Shown piece by piece: positions 1 to 4,848 of a stretch of 5,822 bases of DNA. Position numbers and translations under genes: made by a program. Source of the stretch: Sediminibacterium sp. (GTDB taxonomy: Bacteria > Bacteroidota > Bacteroidia > Chitinophagales > Chitinophagaceae); the NCBI GenBank assembly GCA_028288645.1, contig JAQBNJ010000248.1:1-5822 (forward strand), written 5' to 3'. Within the stretch, counting starts at the first letter, position 1. Each line of letters opens with the position of its first letter. The notes beneath the pieces were generated by a model that saw only the letters and a program-made list of their open reading frames with translations, did no database searches and had not been told where the DNA came from.

Positions 1-472
1 TGTAAGCGGTACGGAAGTCTGTTTTTTCGAGGAGGGTATTATCGAAGGTGGCCCTTGACAGATCGCAGTTATCAAGGATTGCGGCACTGAGATCAGTTTC
101 TGTAAAATCCACTTCATGCAGACTGCAATCTTTGAAACGGATCTTTTTCAATTTGAGTTTGTAAAAAGAAGAAAGGTTGAGAAAGCAATTTTCAAAATCA
201 ACCGTGAAGAGAAATGCATTGCAATCCTGGAAATGCAGGCCCAATAATTTACAGTCTTTGAATTTGGTATCCTGGAAACTTGTTTTAAAGAGTTTGGCCA
301 TACTCAGGTTGCAATTGGTGAAATGGCATCCGGAAAAATTGATATGAGAGAGATCTGTGTTTGAAAAATTGCAGTTGAGAAATTCGCAACCTTCGTATTC
401 ACCTGTTTGTAATGGTTTAATCGTAAAATCAATTTTTTCAAATTTTCCGTCTTCTACATAATTTCTTTCCAT
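1..472 (-). CDS. Pentapeptide-repeat protein, C-terminus cut off by window edge
   Basis: The minus strand reads open from an ATG at 470-472 to the window edge, giving 157 complete codons and no stop. The product is built from five-residue units of the A(D/N)Lxx type with F or L at the centre: for example SNTDLSHINF, CNLSMAKLFKTSF, FKDCKLLGLHF, TDLSAAIL and CDLSRATF. This predicts a right-handed quadrilateral beta-helix. Several turns carry Cys (FxxC, FxNC, FxDC), as is common in Qnr/MfpA-like proteins. No signal peptide or membrane segment is visible, so it is probably cytoplasmic. Related Bacteroidota proteins are, from memory, about 190-210 residues, so some 35-50 residues are probably missing. 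It starts 15 bases after the bioF stop on the same strand and is likely co-transcribed. The family fold is clear. The function is not: Qnr relatives protect gyrase, but most pentapeptide proteins have no known target. Confidence 0.85.
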   Translation of the reverse strand, partial: MERNYVEDGKFEKIDFTIKPLQTGEYEGCEFLNCNFSNTDLSHINFSGCHFTNCNLSMAKLFKTSFQDTKFKDCKLLGLHFQDCNAFLFTVDFENCFLNLSSFYKLKLKKIRFKDCSLHEVDFTETDLSAAILDNCDLSRATFDNTLLEKTDFRTAY

Positions 473-487
473 AATTTATTATTGATT

Positions 488-1591
488 TTACTTTCTCAAT
501 AAAGTGATCAATTTGTCCAGTTCCTCAAATATATTGAACGAATGCAAAACGATTCGCAACCTTTCTTTGCTCTTTGGCACTGTTGGATACAAAATAGCCC
601 GCACATCCAATCCCTGCTGCTGTAATTGCGCTGCCACTTTCTTTACCTCTTCATTACCAGGTATGATCACAATTTGAATGGGTGTTACAGAAGGCAGTTT
701 TTCAAAACGGATGCTGGCTGATTGAAACTGCGCTATCAATTCCTGTAAATGTTTTCTCTCTTCATTCATGGAAGGAAACAATTCATAACCCGCTTTAATA
801 AATGACACACTATGCTCAGGCAATGAAGTGGAAAACACAAAACTCCTCGCAAAATTAACCAGGTAATCACGCAATGAGTGCGACCCGAGTACAACTGCAC
901 CGTGGCAACCACAGGCTTTACCGAATGTATGTACACGCGCAAAAACATGATCCTGCATTTGCAGATGTTGCACCAATCCCTCTCCCTGCTCTCCTATCAC
1001 GCCGGTGGCATGCGCTTCGTCAATAATTAAATGTGCTTTCTTTTGTTGTGCAATGTTTATCAATTCCGCAAGCGGGCACAGATCGCCATCCATGCTGAAA
1101 ACAGATTCGGTAACAATGAATACGGTTCCTTTGGCATGTTGTATTTTTTTCTGAAGATCATCCAGGTCATTGTGTGTAAAAGAAAATGCATTTGCAAAAG
1201 ACAAACGGATACCATCGCGGATCGATGCATGGCATAGTTGATCATATAAAATAGTATCTCCTTTTTGCGGCTCGCTTGAGAGTAACCCTATATTCGCATC
1301 ATATCCTGAATTGAACAATAAAGCCGCTTCTGATTGATGAAATGCAGCAATTTGTTTTTCCACTTCTTCTATCAATGGATAGTTGCCTGATAAAAGCCTG
1401 GAACCTGTAGAACCGCTTGCGAGTCTGAAGACTGTCCCGCCGTTGGCGGGATGGAGACTGGCGTTCTTTACAATGCCGAGATAATCATTGGAACAGAAAT
1501 CGATCTTGCCTTCCGGAAGACGGAGTTCGCGGAAAGAATGGTTGTCTTTTCGCTCATTTAATTTCTTATTCAAAAAATCATCGCGGTACAT
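488..1591 (-). CDS. bioF: 8-amino-7-oxononanoate synthase (biotin biosynthesis)
   Basis: A 367-residue PLP enzyme of the alpha-oxoamine synthase family. BioF condenses pimeloyl-ACP/CoA with L-alanine to give 8-amino-7-oxononanoate, the first ring-forming step toward biotin, in the cytoplasm. Visible landmarks in order: CSNDYLG (33-39), GSTGSRLLSG (60-69), LFNSGYDAN (92-100), the cofactor-stacking His in DQLCHAS (His121), TESVFSMDGD (161-170), DEAHATG with Asp191 and His194, HTFGKACG with the Schiff-base Lys225, FARSFVFST (247-255), and the C-terminal YPTVP...RLRI (335-347). TFGKACGCHGA fits BioF better than the sister enzymes Kbl, SPT or HemA. The length is slightly below the usual 380-390. 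The only Met near the N-terminus is the chosen start, and MYRDDFLNKKLNER resembles family N-termini. No other biotin gene is in view. Residues 47-53 (HPANGGT) are encoded by a GC-rich palindrome and do not look like the usual helix there. Confidence 0.88.
   Translation of the reverse strand: MYRDDFLNKKLNERKDNHSFRELRLPEGKIDFCSNDYLGIVKNASLHPANGGTVFRLASGSTGSRLLSGNYPLIEEVEKQIAAFHQSEAALLFNSGYDANIGLLSSEPQKGDTILYDQLCHASIRDGIRLSFANAFSFTHNDLDDLQKKIQHAKGTVFIVTESVFSMDGDLCPLAELINIAQQKKAHLIIDEAHATGVIGEQGEGLVQHLQMQDHVFARVHTFGKACGCHGAVVLGSHSLRDYLVNFARSFVFSTSLPEHSVSFIKAGYELFPSMNEERKHLQELIAQFQSASIRFEKLPSVTPIQIVIIPGNEEVKKVAAQLQQQGLDVRAILYPTVPKSKERLRIVLHSFNIFEELDKLITLLRK
1435..1451. repeat. GC-rich perfect palindrome inside bioF
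   Basis: TCCCGCC, then the spacer GTT, then GGCGGGA: a perfect 7-bp inverted repeat with a 3-base loop, in otherwise AT-rich coding DNA. It encodes residues 47-53 of BioF without breaking the frame. It may be a short palindromic repeat that has settled in a gene, but no second copy is present in this window. Confidence 0.6.
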
Positions 1592-1595
1592 ATAC

Positions 1596-1603
1596 CAAAA
1601 CTA
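1596..1603 (-). promoter_or_regulatory. Bacteroidota-type -7 promoter box of bioF
   Basis: On the minus strand this reads TAGTTTTG, a full match to the Bacteroidota -7 consensus TAnnTTTG. It ends only four bases before the bioF ATG (1591-1589), so transcription would begin at or just before the start codon, giving a leaderless mRNA. The partner -33 box (TTTG) is not clear; the nearest candidate is TTTCTG 21 bases upstream. The match is short, so chance is possible. Confidence 0.4.
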
Positions 1604-1632
1604 AAGGATTGTAGCAGATATTTGCAGAAATG

Positions 1633-1663
1633 GTCGATGGTCCATAGACTATGGACCATGGAC
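1633..1663. repeat. Near-perfect 31-base palindrome between bioF and miaE
   Basis: The arms 1637-1647 (ATGGTCCATAG) and 1649-1659 (CTATGGACCAT) are perfect reverse complements around a single A at 1648. Pairing continues outward to 1633 and 1663 with one mismatch, so 14 of 15 positions pair. The stretch is also periodic: from 1631 it splits into heptads related to TGGTCCA, TAGACTA and TGGACCA. It sits in the divergent gap, so it could be an operator, a cruciform or a 5' hairpin in the miaE message. It also contains ATG 1651, a possible but less likely miaE start. Confidence 0.7.
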
Positions 1664-1671
1664 AAAACGAT

Positions 1672-2280
1672 ATGGAACTCTCAGAACATACTAAAAACAT
1701 TCTCGGCCTACAGCTTCCTACCGATCCGCGTTGGGTTGACCTTGCCAATATTTCATTGGAAGCGATCCTTACCGATCACGCCTATTGCGAACAGAAAGCA
1801 GCTACTACCTGCATCACTTTAATACAACGGTATTCGGATAAAGAAAAATTGGTAGCCGAACTCGCTCCTATCGTTACCGAAGAATGGGGGCATTTCAGGT
1901 TAGTGTTGAATGAACTGAAAAAAAGAAACTTAACATTAGGCAAGCAACGTAAAGATGAATATGTAAACAAACTGATCGAGTTCCAGAAAAAAGGTGGAAG
2001 CCCGGAGGACCGGCTGCTCGATCATTTATTAACTATGGCATTGATAGAAGCCAGAAGTTGCGAACGTTTCAAAAGATTAAGCGAGGGACTTCCCGATGCA
2101 TACATGCGTAAATTTTACCGCCGTTTTATGGAAAGCGAGGCGGGGCATTATACTTTGTTTATTGAGCTTGCAGAGACCTATCTCGAAAAACCCAAAGTAA
2201 GAAAACGTTGGAAGGAATGGCTGACTTATGAAACGGAGATCATGAAGGAGTTGGAAGTGAGAGGTGACAGGATCCATTAA
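1672..2280 (+). CDS. miaE: tRNA-(ms2io6A)-hydroxylase, MiaE family
   Basis: A 202-residue ferritin-like diiron protein. MiaE uses O2 to hydroxylate the isopentenyl group of ms2i6A at tRNA position 37, converting it to ms2io6A, so it implies an aerobic host with MiaA/MiaB elsewhere. Numbering from the chosen start, candidate iron ligands are Glu40 (HAYCEQKA), Glu71 and His74 (EEWGHF), Glu126 (LIEARSCERF), and Glu156 and His159 (SEAGHY). This gives the usual glutamates plus two ExxH pairs on a four-helix bundle. No signal peptide or membrane helix is seen. An in-frame ATG at 1651 would add seven residues (MDHGQND), but it lies inside the palindrome. MELSEHTKNILGLQLPTDPRW at 1672 matches the family N-terminus as I remember it, so I prefer 1672. 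The gene stands alone on the plus strand, divergent from bioF; the repeats of the transposon region begin about 55 bases after its stop. Confidence 0.88.
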   Translation: MELSEHTKNILGLQLPTDPRWVDLANISLEAILTDHAYCEQKAATTCITLIQRYSDKEKLVAELAPIVTEEWGHFRLVLNELKKRNLTLGKQRKDEYVNKLIEFQKKGGSPEDRLLDHLLTMALIEARSCERFKRLSEGLPDAYMRKFYRRFMESEAGHYTLFIELAETYLEKPKVRKRWKEWLTYETEIMKELEVRGDRIH

Positions 2281-2335
2281 ATGGCAGCGGCAAAAAATCA
2301 TCCTTAAATAAGGTTTCCGTTCCAATCAGATCTAC

Positions 2336-2496
2336 GGTCTTCTGCTAAGGTTTGAGAGAGACTGTAACAAAAGCCTTAACCCTTAGTAGCAAAATGACCT
2401 TCGCGGCAACTAACCTTATTACCTTATTCACGATCCGAAAAAATAAGGTAATAAGGTTGGTCTACTAAGGTTCGGGGTTTTCTACTAAGGTTTGAA
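2336..2496. repeat. Non-autonomous REPIN/MITE-like copy of the transposase element
   Basis: This stretch contains both ends of the neighbouring transposase element without the gene. The left part (about 2341-2429) aligns with 2594-2680 along nearly its whole length, differing by scattered substitutions and one- or two-base indels. The right part (2441-2496) aligns with 3142-3196. At its centre, AACCTTATTACCTTATT (2412-2428) and its exact reverse complement (2442-2458) face each other across 13 bases, forming a 17-bp perfect hairpin that extends to 20 pairs with one mismatch. CCTTAGTAG (2381-2389) recurs inverted as CTACTAAGG at 2462-2470 and 2482-2490. No coding capacity is seen. Two inverted end units with no gene between them is the definition of a REPIN/BIME-like unit. 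The outer limits are estimated from where similarity fades. Confidence 0.75.
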
Positions 2497-2500
2497 GCTT

Positions 2501-2590
2501 AACAATAGTATGACTCTAATAGAAAAATTACGCTATCAACCAACCTTTATATCTTATTAATGATTCCAATAAAGTTACTTTCAATAAAAG
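2501..2590. repeat. Decayed third copy of the element ends
   Basis: AACCTTTATATCTTATT at 2542-2558 matches 14 of 17 bases of the inner inverted repeat. It is preceded by CTAATAGAAAAA (from about 2515), resembling the CTTAGTAGAAAAA of the intact element. It is followed by AATAAAGTTA (2568-2577), resembling the opposite arm AATAAGGTAA. The order is the same as in the two better copies, so this is probably an old, degenerate unit rather than chance. Confidence 0.5.
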
Positions 2591-2631
2591 GTTTCTGCGA
2601 AAGGTTAAGATAGACTGTAACATAAGCCTTA

Positions 2632-2647
2632 AACCTTAGTAGAAAAA
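2632..2647. repeat. Outer inverted repeat, left arm
   Basis: AACCTTAGTAGAAAAA, exact reverse complement of 3178-3193. It contains GTAG at 2639-2642, the tetranucleotide known 5' of REP hairpins in proteobacterial RAYT systems. That this GTAG has the same role here is inference. Confidence 0.7.
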
Positions 2648-2662
2648 AAACCTTTCGCAACC

Positions 2663-2679
2663 AACCTTATTACCTTATT
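2663..2679. repeat. Inner inverted repeat, left arm, overlapping the transposase stop
   Basis: AACCTTATTACCTTATT, exact reverse complement of 3143-3159 and identical to 2412-2428. The transposase TAA stop (2677-2675 on the minus strand) and part of its last Glu codon are supplied by this repeat, so coding sequence and end repeat overlap. Confidence 0.85.
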
Positions 2680-3133
2680 CTGAAGCATCGGTTCCAGGCG
2701 GAAACAATCCCTTCTGGTAAAATTTGATAAATGCTGCATATTCATCCGCGAAATTTGTCTTGCGATGATGATTGGGTTGATCGAGTATATATCTGCAAAC
2801 TCTATCAATATCCGATTTTGATACCGAAAAGGCAGCCGCAGATTCCTGCCACGCAAATGGTTCAGTACATAATTTATTTTGATTATTGAATTGTTGTGAG
2901 CTTTCTGAAACTATTGAAGCCAGTCTGGCTTCCGATAATTTTGGAGATCGCGATATAAGAAAGTGAACATGTTCAGGGTTTGCATAAATCGCATACAATC
3001 TGGAATTGTTGTTATTCACGATTCCGGTGATATACTTTTCAATACGTTCACGACTTCCTTCGGGAATAAGTGGCGCACGATTTAAAGTGGTAAATATAAA
3101 ATGGGTATATAAATTGTTGTATTCTATTTTCAT
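2675..3133 (-). CDS. REP-associated / IS200-like Y1 tyrosine transposase
   Basis: A 152-residue protein of the Y1_Tnp (HUH single-tyrosine) family, which cuts and rejoins single-stranded DNA at hairpin-marked ends through a 5'-phosphotyrosine link. The N-terminal strand YTHFIFTTLNR (9-19) is typical. The metal-binding HUH motif is His55-Val-His57 in NPEHVHFLIS. AFAWQE/AAFSVSKS-like sequence occurs at 93-106. The likely nucleophile is Tyr115 in VCRYILDQPNHHRK, matching the family pattern YIxNQxxHH. The length is normal (about 140-160) and no frameshift is seen, so it is probably functional. The gene fits tightly between inverted repeats: its stop lies within one, and its ATG is nine bases from the other. 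No Shine-Dalgarno is visible. No TnpB-like gene accompanies it. Assignment to RAYT rather than plain IS200 TnpA rests on the flanking repeats, not on the protein itself. Confidence 0.88.
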   Translation of the reverse strand: MKIEYNNLYTHFIFTTLNRAPLIPEGSRERIEKYITGIVNNNNSRLYAIYANPEHVHFLISRSPKLSEARLASIVSESSQQFNNQNKLCTEPFAWQESAAAFSVSKSDIDRVCRYILDQPNHHRKTNFADEYAAFIKFYQKGLFPPGTDASE

Positions 3134-3142
3134 GTTGGCGAG

Positions 3143-3159
3143 AATAAGGTAATAAGGTT
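3143..3159. repeat. Inner inverted repeat, right arm
   Basis: AATAAGGTAATAAGGTT, exact reverse complement of 2663-2679 and identical to 2442-2458. It lies nine bases upstream of the transposase ATG (minus strand), so it would form part of the mRNA leader or promoter. If both arms are in one transcript they could pair and bury both ends of the message. Confidence 0.85.
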
Positions 3160-3177
3160 GATCTCTAAGATGGGTTG

Positions 3178-3193
3178 TTTTTCTACTAAGGTT
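3178..3193. repeat. Outer inverted repeat, right arm
   Basis: TTTTTCTACTAAGGTT, exact reverse complement of 2632-2647, containing CTAC at 3183-3186 (GTAG on the minus strand). It is followed directly by a short hairpin, AGGTT-GAA-AACCT (3189-3201). Confidence 0.7.
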
Positions 3194-3201
3194 GAAAACC
3201 T

Positions 3202-3378
3202 CGTCTCAAGATCTTACTACTTTCTTTTAAACTCAAAAAGCTGGCATTTACCTGTGAAAATAAGAAGACTGTGACAGATAAAAATCAGGTATAAATACCC
3301 TAAATTGAAGTTGTCATCTATAATAGTTTTGTATGAACGACCAAGACAAAGGATGGCAAGAGCTGCCACCTATGAGAT
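3202..3378. other. Intergenic stretch between transposon and GSCFA operon end
   Basis: No well-supported gene. GGTAT-AA-ATACC (3288-3299) forms a 5-bp hairpin that, read on the minus strand, is followed within a few bases by a T-rich run. It could be a weak terminator for the operon arriving from the right. The word AGACTGTGACA (3266-3276) resembles AGACTGTAACA in the transposon left ends (2359-2369, 2612-2622); this may be a relic or chance. Confidence 0.35.
3324..3331 (+). promoter_or_regulatory. Promoter-like TAnnTTTG box before a short ORF
   Basis: TAGTTTTG matches the Bacteroidota -7 consensus on the plus strand, with TTG at 3305-3307 or 3311-3313 as poor -33 candidates (spacing shorter than usual). 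It lies one base before ATG 3333. The same octamer precedes bioF at a similar distance. Confidence 0.25.
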
Positions 3379-3476
3379 CTATTTTATTTTTTGGAAATAG
3401 GCCAATTCATTTTTCAGATCTAAATAAGGATGTTGCTCCTGCAAATTTTTTGTCTTGTTCAGATACGATTCCATGA
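3333..3476 (+). CDS. Weak short ORF, 47 residues, possibly a gene remnant
   Basis: Reads MNDQDKGWQELPPMRSILFF and onward to TGA at 3474-3476. I do not recognise a family. The first 15 codons lie in free intergenic DNA and have a plausible gene-like composition; the rest is antisense to the end of the GSCFA gene, where the residues look like shadow coding. If real, it may be the 5' remnant of a gene truncated when the neighbouring operon came to lie here. Overlap with a confident gene and the short length make it doubtful. Confidence 0.15.
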   Translation: MNDQDKGWQELPPMRSILFFGNRPIHFSDLNKDVAPANFLSCSDTIP

Positions 3477-4377
3477 AATGTTGATGTTGCCCGGTTAAAG
3501 AATTAAACGGCTTATGCTGAAAAGCAAGATTTATCTCCGCAATTTCTTTCATTAAATTTCTTGTCTCTTCACTCATACAGGCATTGATGAACTTCTCCCA
3601 TACATATTGTGTTGCCTGGTAGTTGGGATGTACAAGATCTTCGGCGTAGAAGCGATAATCACGCAGGTCATCTATCACCAGTTCATACGCGGGAAAATAA
3701 TATAACGCTTCATACTGTTCCACCAATTGATGAACAGCCTGTATCAACACAGCTTTGCTACGGTTATTTTCGATCACCCCTTCACGCAAATGCCTTACGG
3801 GGCTGATTGTAAAAATGACCTGTAGTCCGGGATTGAATGCGAATAATTTTTTTAGTGTTTCATCCAGCACATTTACTACTTCTTCAGCGCTCATTAATCT
3901 TTTTTGAAACCAGCCGGCGGGCGCTTTGTGGTTATTGGCAGCAACACTGCCTGTTATAGCGTTTGCAGCATCTTCGGTTAAAGTATAGAGCCATGCAGAA
4001 CCCAGGGTTATTAAAAGATGATCTGCTGTTTTCAGGTAGGTATGCGCTCCGGTAGTTGAATCATTTATTTTCTGCACACAGTCTTGTGCCGTAATACCTG
4101 AAAAACGGCTATGGTGTTTCCAGCTGTGCCATGTTTCATTGTGCTGGAAAATATCACCGGTACTGATCTTCTTATTTTCGATATAAGATCCGAGCGCTTC
4201 AGCTACACTAACCGGGTTAAATAAAATGCCATTGGGATTCCCGGATAGGTTGAACTTATGTTTGCGCAGCTTTTCTCCCATATTCTCTGTAAAACAGGAA
4301 CCGATCAGCAATAACGAATGCTGGTGCTGAACAGGACGTGATAATTTCTTAATATCAAATTCAAAATGAAATTTCAT
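3379..4377 (-). CDS. GSCFA domain-containing protein (SGNH-hydrolase-like)
   Basis: A 332-residue protein with the diagnostic block LLLIGSCFTENMG (22-34), which gives the GSCFA family its name. Other family-like blocks are GNPNGILFNP (46-55), WHSWKHHSRFSG (83-94), LLITLGSAWLYTL (121-133), NHKAPAGWF (149-157), TISPVRHLREG (190-200) and a late Asp-His pair in AEDLVHPNY (245-253). Together these resemble the dispersed blocks of SGNH/GDSL hydrolases, with Ser27 as a possible nucleophile and the DxxH (Asp247/His250) as the rest of a triad. The catalytic reading is inference; no substrate is known to me. No clear signal peptide is present, so it is probably cytoplasmic. The last 60 residues are helical and polar. 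Its ATG overlaps the stop of the preceding gene by four bases (ATGA), implying translational coupling. It is the last gene of the three-gene operon. Confidence 0.85.
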   Translation of the reverse strand: MKFHFEFDIKKLSRPVQHQHSLLLIGSCFTENMGEKLRKHKFNLSGNPNGILFNPVSVAEALGSYIENKKISTGDIFQHNETWHSWKHHSRFSGITAQDCVQKINDSTTGAHTYLKTADHLLITLGSAWLYTLTEDAANAITGSVAANNHKAPAGWFQKRLMSAEEVVNVLDETLKKLFAFNPGLQVIFTISPVRHLREGVIENNRSKAVLIQAVHQLVEQYEALYYFPAYELVIDDLRDYRFYAEDLVHPNYQATQYVWEKFINACMSEETRNLMKEIAEINLAFQHKPFNSLTGQHQHFMESYLNKTKNLQEQHPYLDLKNELAYFQKIK

Positions 4378-4847
4378 ACGTTAAATATAAGCTCCATGGT
4401 TTCGCCAACCGGCATTTCATTCCATTGATCAAATAATCGTGTGAGGTAATTCCGGATGGCTGCTATTTTTTCTTCGCTCAAAGTGACTGGCCGGCATTGG
4501 GTGTTCATAGCTATAAAAGATTCTTTCTGCACAGCATTAAAATCTTCAAATTCTCCCTGCATGATCTCTGTTAAAAACAGGTTGGACATATTCTCGGCAT
4601 GGCATGCTTCATCCGTAACCGTGATCCCTGTCCGCTTTTCCCTGTCTTCAAAATCTTTGATATCCATTCCCTCATTCAGCATACCATTGAAAGCGGTACG
4701 ATATTCCATAACAGATTCAATGGCATAGTGGCTAAGATCATGGCGTACGAAAAAATCATCACTGTACATCCATGTTTCAGTTCCGTTATCACGGATGTAT
4801 TTGATGATATGTGGCTTACCGGTATTTTTTGTTATCCGCATCTGCAT
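4374..4847 (-). CDS. Conserved-looking protein of unknown function
   Basis: 157 residues; I do not recognise a named domain. It is a soluble, acidic, mostly helical sequence with no signal peptide or membrane segment. The conspicuous feature is a set of possible metal ligands: His36, Asp37, His40 and Glu44 in VRHDLSHYAIE, and Glu80, His83 and Glu85 in DEACHAEN. Whether they bind a metal is inference. The C-terminal part (LSEEKIAAIRNYLTRLFDQWNEMPVGETMELIF) is amphipathic helix followed by a short strand. It starts one base after the lyase stop and its own stop overlaps the GSCFA start (ATGA), so its expression is tied to both. Met3 (4841) is an alternative start. The tight packing and clean composition make a real gene very likely even though the role is unknown. 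Confidence 0.8.
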   Translation of the reverse strand: MQMRITKNTGKPHIIKYIRDNGTETWMYSDDFFVRHDLSHYAIESVMEYRTAFNGMLNEGMDIKDFEDREKRTGITVTDEACHAENMSNLFLTEIMQGEFEDFNAVQKESFIAMNTQCRPVTLSEEKIAAIRNYLTRLFDQWNEMPVGETMELIFNV

Positions 4848-4848
4848 A

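Larger units (their letters stand above)
2594..3201 (-). mobile_element. Y1 tyrosine transposase element (IS200/IS605-RAYT type)
   Basis: A roughly 600-base unit in which one transposase gene fills the space between two nested perfect inverted repeats. The inner pair is 17 bp (2663-2679 and 3143-3159); the outer pair is 16 bp, AACCTTAGTAGAAAAA (2632-2647) and its complement (3178-3193). Small hairpins lie just outside the outer pair: on the left, AAGGTTAAG (2601-2609) with CTTAAACCTT (2628-2637, one bulged base); on the right, AGGTT (3189-3193) with AACCT (3197-3201). Extended inverted end repeats around a Y1 transposase, plus a gene-less copy next door, resemble RAYT/REP systems more than classical IS200, whose two ends are usually dissimilar. 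The boundaries are estimates. The transposase appears intact, so the unit may still be active. Confidence 0.75.

Noticed and set aside
1651..1671. Upstream ATG giving miaE seven extra residues
   Set aside because: The added residues come from the palindrome and do not look like the family N-terminus; ATG 1672 gives a normal start.
2077..2325. Minus-strand open frame overlapping the end of miaE
   Set aside because: It is antisense to the conserved diiron region of a confident gene and has no recognisable sequence.
2412..2458. Intrinsic terminator of miaE
   Set aside because: The hairpin is strong but AT-rich with no T-run directly after it, it lies 130 bases past the stop, and it is explained by the transposon end repeats. 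It might still slow transcription.
2336..2680. CRISPR array
   Set aside because: The repeated words vary in spacing and orientation, the repeats are imperfect, and no cas-like gene is present; the pattern fits inverted transposon ends.
3356..3368. GGCA/TGCC hairpin as operon terminator
   Set aside because: Only four paired bases and no T-run follow on either strand.
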